Positions 16,687 to 21,786 of a stretch of DNA of 21,786 bases are shown here, piece after piece. Made by a program: the position numbers and the translations under genes. The stretch is from Botryllus schlosseri (taxonomy: Eukaryota; Chordata; Ascidiacea; Stolidobranchia; Styelidae): assembly GCA_000444245.1 (NCBI GenBank), contig KE605778.1, positions 2,119 through 23,904 of the forward strand, written 5' to 3'. The number at the start of each line of letters is the position of its first letter. Positions within the stretch are counted from its first letter, which is position 1. Below the pieces are notes generated by a model, which was not told the DNA's origin, did not search any database, and was given only the letters and a program-made list of their open reading frames with translations.

Positions 16687-18225
16687 CAAAGGTCGGCAAC
16701 CTACGGCCCGCCGAGCGAAATCGTCCGGCCCGCGACATAATAATTAGTTATCACAAGAATACGGCCCGCCGTTTCACAATGCTTTTCAATCTGCAGTGCC
16801 GCACTGCTTGGAAAGAATGCGGTATTGCTACGACATCGTATTAGTCTATTTTGAGGCCATAAAACGGAGGCGGTTAAAGTAGGAGATGAAGATTGTCTGT
16901 TTAGAGTAGAATAGATCAGGGCTTATCAATCGGGTGTATCTCGCAACCGAAAGTGTACCATACTTTTTAACGGGTTTACCGATGCGGTGAGACAATAAAG
17001 GTGTCCTTCCTCCGCTTTAAAAACGCTTGGAACATCTCAGACGCCATGACAAAATCTCAAACTTACACTGCCTAATTACAGATAACTAGCCTCCGTAGGT
17101 TAGTTATCCATAGTTTAATTTCCAAAAGGCATTGTGCGCCAAGAAAAAAAACCTGAAGTGTTTTGGCCACAATGGTGAAAACTATTATTATGATTTTGTC
17201 TCACAAACTGAATCAGCAACATTGTTATGCCAAATATTACTAGAAGCATAGAATCAATATGACGATGTAATGTATATCTACCATGTTCGCGCATTAAGTC
17301 GAGCAGCTATATGCTTGCACGAGTCTATGAACTGAGAAATGAAATAGCACCTTTCCTCGAAAATACAAAGATCGCCGACTCATAATCTTATAATCGAAAA
17401 TGGGTATCAAATCTTGCTCTCCTGGTACATATAACGTCACATCTGAACAAATTGAATTTGCAACTTCGGGGGGAAAACTACTGAATACATGAGATGTTGA
17501 GGCGCATTCGAAACAAATCTGCGTCTCGGGGAATTTCAACAGTACGAAGAAAATTATGCTCACTTTCCTATACTGGAGGAGAGAAAACCTGGTACCAACG
17601 CTATATTTGTAACTGTGATACGAAATTTAATTACTGAATATTCACCCGCTTTACCGACTTTCCTTCTATACAAAATAAATTCCATTTAATGTGGACGCCA
17701 ATAGCATTGCCTGAAAATTTCAAATGGGCCTTTTTGAAATGCGATGCAGTTGGATTGAATGACAAATTTAATACAAAAGCATATCGCTGCATGACTTTGA
17801 TAAAGAGTACGTTCTTGAAATTTATCTTTATCCCAGTTTGTCCAACAATGCAGAAGACATTGCATCTATTTTTGGTAGCACGTAAGCATGTGAGCAATAG
17901 TTTTGAACAATAAAATTCACGAAGAGCAAGCTAAGATCACGTATTTCGGACGCCGATTTAGAATATGGTCTGATTCTTGCTTCATCTGACTTGTTATCAG
18001 AAGTTGAAAACCTTTCACAAAGCAAGCTTCGTCAATTGTCACATTTATTCTGCGTTGTTGAAGTGAAAACACAAGTGTTTTATGATTGGTATGATAAAGA
18101 TTGCTGCAATGTAGGATAATATACCGAAGTAAGCGTAAAATATATAATTAATAAAAATTCCGGCCCGCCAAAAAGTTGCACACTCGAAATTTGGCCCGCG
18201 ACTAGCAAAAGGTTGCCGACCCCTG
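16687..18225 (+). mobile_element. hAT family C copy C2 with transposase relic, nested in E
   Basis: The left end is CAAAGGTCGGCAACCTACGG and the right end on the minus strand is CAGGGGTCGGCAACCTTTTG (from 18225). Both are followed by CGGGCC/GGCCCGC motifs. The octamers CTCAAGAT (16679-16686) and CTTTAGAT (18226-18233) agree at 6 of 8. At 1539 bp it is shorter than a complete hAT, which is usually about 3 kb or more. It keeps only the C-terminal half of the transposase (17261-18060). Its left 330 bp are the uninterrupted counterpart of C1 (4434-4521 plus 8446-8670). Confidence 0.85.
17261..18060 (+). pseudogene. hAT transposase C-terminal half, broken
   Basis: Reading across frames gives landmarks of a GTF2IRD2/ZBED5-like hAT transposase in the right order. 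These are YHVRALSR, then VYELRNEIAPFLEN, LALLVHITSHLNKLNLQL, RLGEFQQYEENYAHFPIL and LITEYSP. After them come a KCDAVGLNDKFN segment, SIFGST, CEQ, and KFTKSKLRSRISDADLEYG. The last two form the conserved C-terminal dimerisation region of hAT proteins. At least three or four frame changes are needed to follow it. Three stops lie in the stretch between SIFGST and KFTKSK (around 17882-17905). The N-terminal half with the zinc finger and first catalytic residues is absent. It is inactive. Minus-strand frames here are shadows. Confidence 0.85.
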
Positions 18226-18512
18226 CTTTAGATAAATCTGCCGCAAAATAATATCCTTCTATTTTATCGTAATGCACGAAGATTTACAAAAAATGTGACT
18301 TGCCCGCCCATGCATCTGCCAATGTGTCGAAACTAATATTTTAGTCATCAACATCCCAAGTGTTGCGGCCAGACTAATCCAATTTTTGGTTGGTTTTGCA
18401 AGTTCACAATCTGGGCAATCCATTTTTGATAATATAACTAATTTCGAAAATTGCCTCGCGGGCCTCTGAAAACCTTCTCGCGGGACACGAGTTGGCCGCC
18501 ACTGATCTATGC

Positions 18513-19492
18513 AGTATCATAAGGCTCACAGTTATTCCATATTATACTGGCTTTGTATTGGGTGATTGTTTTGATTTGCATTGGAGTTACAGAGCTTTTT
18601 CGAATGGGGTGACTCAGCCGGTAGTAACCGGCAGTAAATTTCCAAATAATAAAATATAGTATTTGAACCAAATACCCAAATGTTATTTTGCCCAACAAAG
18701 AATACTAGTGCTGCCTGCTCATTGTATAGGTTCTGTTAATGTGAAACGTTTGAATATACCGGATTTCAGTAGTAAATTACGGTGGTCTGGATAAGCATGA
18801 TTGAAAGAGTTGTCATGACATTCCATACCCGGATCTGGTACTTGATTCATGTATAACGCGCGGCCCCTGGCGTGAACAAACTTTATAGTGTAACATAACT
18901 TACGTTCCTAATTCGTATCATGCATACAGAATGCACCTGGAGATGTCACTCACAGGCAGTAGTAGAAAAAGACAATGACTTTCTTGAGACCATGTAGCTG
19001 CCATGATTGTTAGTTTAAGAAGTGACACTCAACTAATATTAGTTCGATAACACTGGTCAACACATATTTTTAGGCAGACAAAGTATAAAAGTGGTTTTAG
19101 GGGTTCCGAAGGGCACTGATTCCGAATATATGCCCTCACAGCTGGCACAGCGGACAAATCCATTTTATATTATGAGTGCGCATGCGGTAGTTATGTCTCA
19201 TAACATAGGGCTACATGAATTTAGGTTAAGCTACGACGCGAAGCCACGGAATCATTTGAAGAAGAAAACAGAATTTTGAACATTTGAGTAAATATTTTCT
19301 GACCTGCAATAATTTATTCAGAAGAATATTACCTCAAGTGCTTATAACGTAATATTTGCAGCTGGAAAAATGTTGTCATAGTCTACCGTGATGATAGGAA
19401 CAGGAAGTTACCATGCATGAAAACAAGTGCTTTCAAGTGTCTCTTGACATGACTCGTAATAATAAATAAAATAGGAAGTCGGAGATGGAGTC
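18513..19492. other. No recognised feature
   Basis: Nearly 1 kb after the E element. Open frames are at most 63 codons and without motifs. Short words such as TAGTAACCGGCAGTAA (about 18620) stand out slightly, but I find no TIR pair, RNA gene or tandem repeat. Confidence 0.5.
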
Positions 19493-19511
19493 GGTGGTAA
19501 GATTTACCACC
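19493..19511. other. Perfect 8-bp hairpin at a LINE junction
   Basis: GGTGGTAA-GAT-TTACCACC, immediately before the 5' limit of recognisable LINE homology. It may be chance or a junction structure. Confidence 0.7.
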
Positions 19512-20180
19512 TCAGTGCAGCTGTGGATTACACCAATACGCTATATCGCAAAAAGTTCAACATCAGATCCTACGTATCATAGCAAGGGCCACAAAGGTAC
19601 CGGAATGTGTGTCCAACAAATCACTGCTCTAAGGATTCGGTGCTCTTAACATATAAGGTATGCTGAAACTAGAGATTGCCTTATTTATGCATCAGCTCCA
19701 CTGCGGCCACTGCTTAGAAATCTTCAATAACTTCTTTACCTCCGTATCAAAAGTGCGTAAGTACAACACACGCGCATTCATGTCGTCCTCTTACCGTATG
19801 GTAGACAAAAAATATCATCGCTCTATCAAACATGCCGGACCTGATTTGTGGAACAGTATCTCGCCGGCTATCCGGTATGTACACATTCAAATCGAAATAC
19901 AAACAAATTATACTGAATTGGTATCAGTTAGCCAACGAGTTTGCCGGACCATGACAAAACAAATCGGTCACGCCTTCCCACACATGCCACCTTTTTTGTC
20001 ACCTGTCATTTTATATTATCTTCTTTTACTCTTCATTCAATGTACAAGCCTCTTTTGTACGTCGCCTATGCCAGGTCGATGTCTGGTTTCGAAGGATACT
20101 CCTTTCGACACCGTATACTATCTTTCCTTGTATGGCAGTATTGTGGTGCATTGAAATGATGAAATTTTGAGCAAAAAAAT
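19512..20180 (+). mobile_element. 5'-truncated non-LTR retrotransposon (CR1/L2/Jockey-like)
   Basis: The first part encodes the C-terminal end of the reverse-transcriptase ORF and the rest is 3' UTR, which is shared with 2298-2550 and, reversed, 1812-1926. The frame from 19540 reads KVQHQILRIIARATK, MLKLEIALFMHQL, EIFNNFF, KYNTR and IKHAGPDLWNSISPAIR. These blocks (ILRII, LK...FM, FNN.F, YNTR, GP.LWNS) are the usual order at the C-terminus of such LINEs. There are two TAA stops in that frame before 19660. Homology shifts frame at about 19885, after IR. The catalytic reverse-transcriptase and endonuclease domains are missing. The 164-codon frame 19660-20154 is part of this relic, not a host gene. 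Confidence 0.88.
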
Positions 20181-21235
20181 TAATGTAGGCTGATTGAAAT
20201 CGCGACGACGTACTTTGTTTTTTCAATCCCCCATCGCTTTCTATTAAGCCGGTGGTCAGAAACGGCGAATATCGCATAATCTGAAACTGAGCCACGTAGA
20301 TTGACTGCAATATGAAATGTATTTACGAAATTCCGCGGGTCCGACTGTGTTCTAGGAATTGATGCATTTCTACATTTGCGTTGATGTAGATTGCAGACGT
20401 CTATTGTCGATTGGTGAATTTCGTCTAATTTTTATCCAGGACTTCGATGTTTGCAAACCATCTTCCAGATGATGACTCCCATCAATATATACGAGTTCCA
20501 CGAGACCGCTAGAGTCTGGACAGGGCCAGAAACGAATACTCAATATGTGGTAGAGAAAATTGGTCGAGATTGGAAACTCATCTCTTCGTTCATCTGCTAC
20601 ATGTTAAATTACGTTTATTATTGATTCCAGCCTTTTGGATTTTGTAATCTGGTATTCTATGCAGTTTTGCAAAATTACTTATTGTTTTCTCTTTCTGTGT
20701 AACATGAGAACTTTTTTAAAACTTTTCGCACCTCCCTTATTATTTTAATTCCCCACCCGCCGATTTTCTTTGAATGCCAATATTACAGCGCTTTAAAACA
20801 ATATCATGTAATATTTGGGATAAAATACATGTAAAACAAAGCCTTAGATATCCCGACCATGTCGCCACGTGTACGCGCGTGTATTTGTGATACTGTGTAT
20901 TGTATGTATCAATGGAAGTAGGGAGAGTCTATGGAGCGAAGCCCTCCAGAAGTTGTGTTGATTGGGACCAAGACCATTTTTGGAGGTCGATAAAGTGTTG
21001 TTACGGCCCGCTTGAAACAAACACTCTGTGTCGCCCGTCTTATTCTTCAGCCAACAAATATCTGTGGGGGAGAATTGACTTTTTCAACCATCGGGCTGAT
21101 TCATCATTGGGGAGATTCTGGCCTAAATTTTGACCGAATGGATAGTGTGGTTGTAAAATCCACAGCTGCTGCACCAAGGACCATGGTTGACTTAGAAATT
21201 CCTACAGGGTTAGAGATATACCTATAGGATCCTCT
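20181..21235. other. No recognised feature
   Basis: About 1 kb. Open frames of 77 and 71 codons near 20900-21227 have no motif I know. I see no TIR pair, RNA gene or tandem repeat. Confidence 0.45.
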
Positions 21236-21349
21236 TCGCCACCTCATCCGCGTAAGCGGTGTCTTCAAAACGACGAGAAGTGGACAATGCTACAAGTCGG
21301 CAGTTACGGCATCAAAACTAAGAAACATCGGCCTGGTGTAAATTACCAT
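21236..21349 (+). repeat. Dispersed repeat, copy 2 (paired with 14263-14370)
   Basis: Aligns with 14263-14370 in the same orientation (CGCCACCTCATCCGCGTAAG, AAGTGGACA, CGGCAGTTACGGCATC, GTGTAAATTACC). It stops within about 10 bp of the hAT end at 21360. Its family is unknown. Confidence 0.6.
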
Positions 21350-21359
21350 TCCAGTGCAC

Positions 21360-21786
21360 CAGTGTTTTTCAAACTTTTTGAGCAAACGCTTTTGTGCTTA
21401 TTGTGTAAAACGTTTCAAAAACCACAAACAGTCGAAAGTAAATTAATAGACTTAAAATAAACATTTGCACTGCTTTTTTGATTGATTTAAACGGATATTG
21501 CTTCTACTCGAACAATCGTCAGCCAACATATGTAAGATCCAATCTACTCTGGTATCTTACCCCCATCATCTTCAGATGTTGAAAACATTTTCTCCTTGCC
21601 AATCTCTGGCTATGTCATGATTTTCGGGGAAATTATTTAGATCTTTTAGGTTTTTTGAATGTCTGCTGTTCGACTTGAAAATATGGCAGTGACACATGTG
21701 TATCAGGGTTACATGTGCCTCCTTGTTGTCTGACCACTAAGAGAACACAATATTTCAAAGCTGACACATATGATCCAATCTGAGTC
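21360..21786 (+). mobile_element. hAT left end running off the window
   Basis: CAGTGTTTTTCAAACTTTTTG at 21360 matches the common animal hAT terminus CAGTGTTTCTCAAACTTTTT. No inverse copy lies before the window end, so the element is either cut by the window or truncated. No transposase motif is visible in the remaining 400 bp. Confidence 0.5.

Larger units (their letters stand above)
16253..18504 (+). mobile_element. hAT family E element with TSD, host of C2
   Basis: The left end is CAGGCGCGGCCAACCTTTTC (16253) and the right end on the minus strand is CAGTGGCGGCCAACTCGTG (from 18504). The TIRs share GCGGCCAAC in register. Both are followed by GCGGGCC/GGGCC motifs. The octamers ATCAATGC (16245-16252) and ATCTATGC (18505-18512) match at 7 of 8. 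Excluding the nested C2 element, it is about 700 bp and has no transposase. The 237-codon frame 16131-16844 crosses this left end and the C2 left end, so it is fortuitous. Confidence 0.85.

Noticed and set aside
16131-16844. 237-codon plus-strand frame as a possible gene
   Set aside because: It crosses the left ends of two hAT elements (16253 and 16687). Its C-terminal part is the translated TIR region of family C, also seen at 8465-8686 in a non-coding copy.
15224-18312. A 3.1-kb hAT bounded by GGGGCGGGCAAC and ACTTGCCCGCCC
   Set aside because: The flanking octamers (TTTTATAC and CATCTGCC) do not match, and the interval would cut partway through the well-supported E element.
19660-20154. 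164-codon frame as a host gene
   Set aside because: It is the C-terminal tail of a LINE reverse-transcriptase ORF running on into 3' UTR.
1-21786. CRISPR array, bacterial operon or retrovirus-like element
   Set aside because: The only regular tandem array (91-604) has no spacers. There are no packed same-strand genes, and I saw no LTR pair, protease, integrase, capsid or envelope signature.

Overview
The window looks like repeat-rich, AT-rich genomic DNA from an invertebrate animal. There is no operon structure. Polymerase III-type SINEs, a LINE 3' end and a dense layer of hAT DNA transposons fill most of the sequence. An invertebrate chordate such as an ascidian is my best guess, because the only convincing host gene belongs to the pannexin/LRRC8 channel superfamily and has an LRRC8-like N-terminus. 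That placement is inference and needs a database search.

Layout. Positions 91-604 are a minisatellite with a 15/16-bp period. Positions 632-916 hold two Tol2-like hAT ends. Positions 1812-2550 carry two pieces of one LINE 3' end in opposite orientations. Positions 3147-3608 are a piggyBac-like MITE with internal palindromes. Positions 4434-8670 are a nest of insertions. An old hAT copy (family C) was split by a 3.9-kb hAT (family B) flanked by a perfect 8-bp duplication. Family B in turn contains remnants of hAT family A, a long imperfect inverted repeat, a further hAT (family D) with its own perfect 8-bp duplication, and a tRNA-derived SINE. Positions 9152-9921 are an almost intact 770-bp non-autonomous copy of family A.

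Positions 10957-12138, minus strand, are the one confident protein gene. It is a single-exon, 393-residue, four-transmembrane channel-like protein with no leucine-rich repeats. hAT copies lie on both sides of it (9152-9921 and 12642-13187). Positions 13294-14513 hold less certain hAT ends and 14582-14955 a second SINE. Positions 16253-18504 are another nest: family E contains a 1.54-kb family C element that still carries the broken C-terminal half of a hAT transposase. Positions 19512-20180 are the C-terminus of a non-LTR reverse-transcriptase ORF plus its 3' UTR. The right edge starts another hAT end at 21360.

Five hAT elements were delimited by matching TIRs plus 8-bp target duplications (A2, B, C2, E, G), and a sixth (D) by a perfect outer duplication. 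Nesting gives a relative insertion order without outside data. Nothing else in the window is convincingly genic. Stretches where I see nothing are listed as such. All identifications come from reading the sequence and from recalled family features; no search was run.
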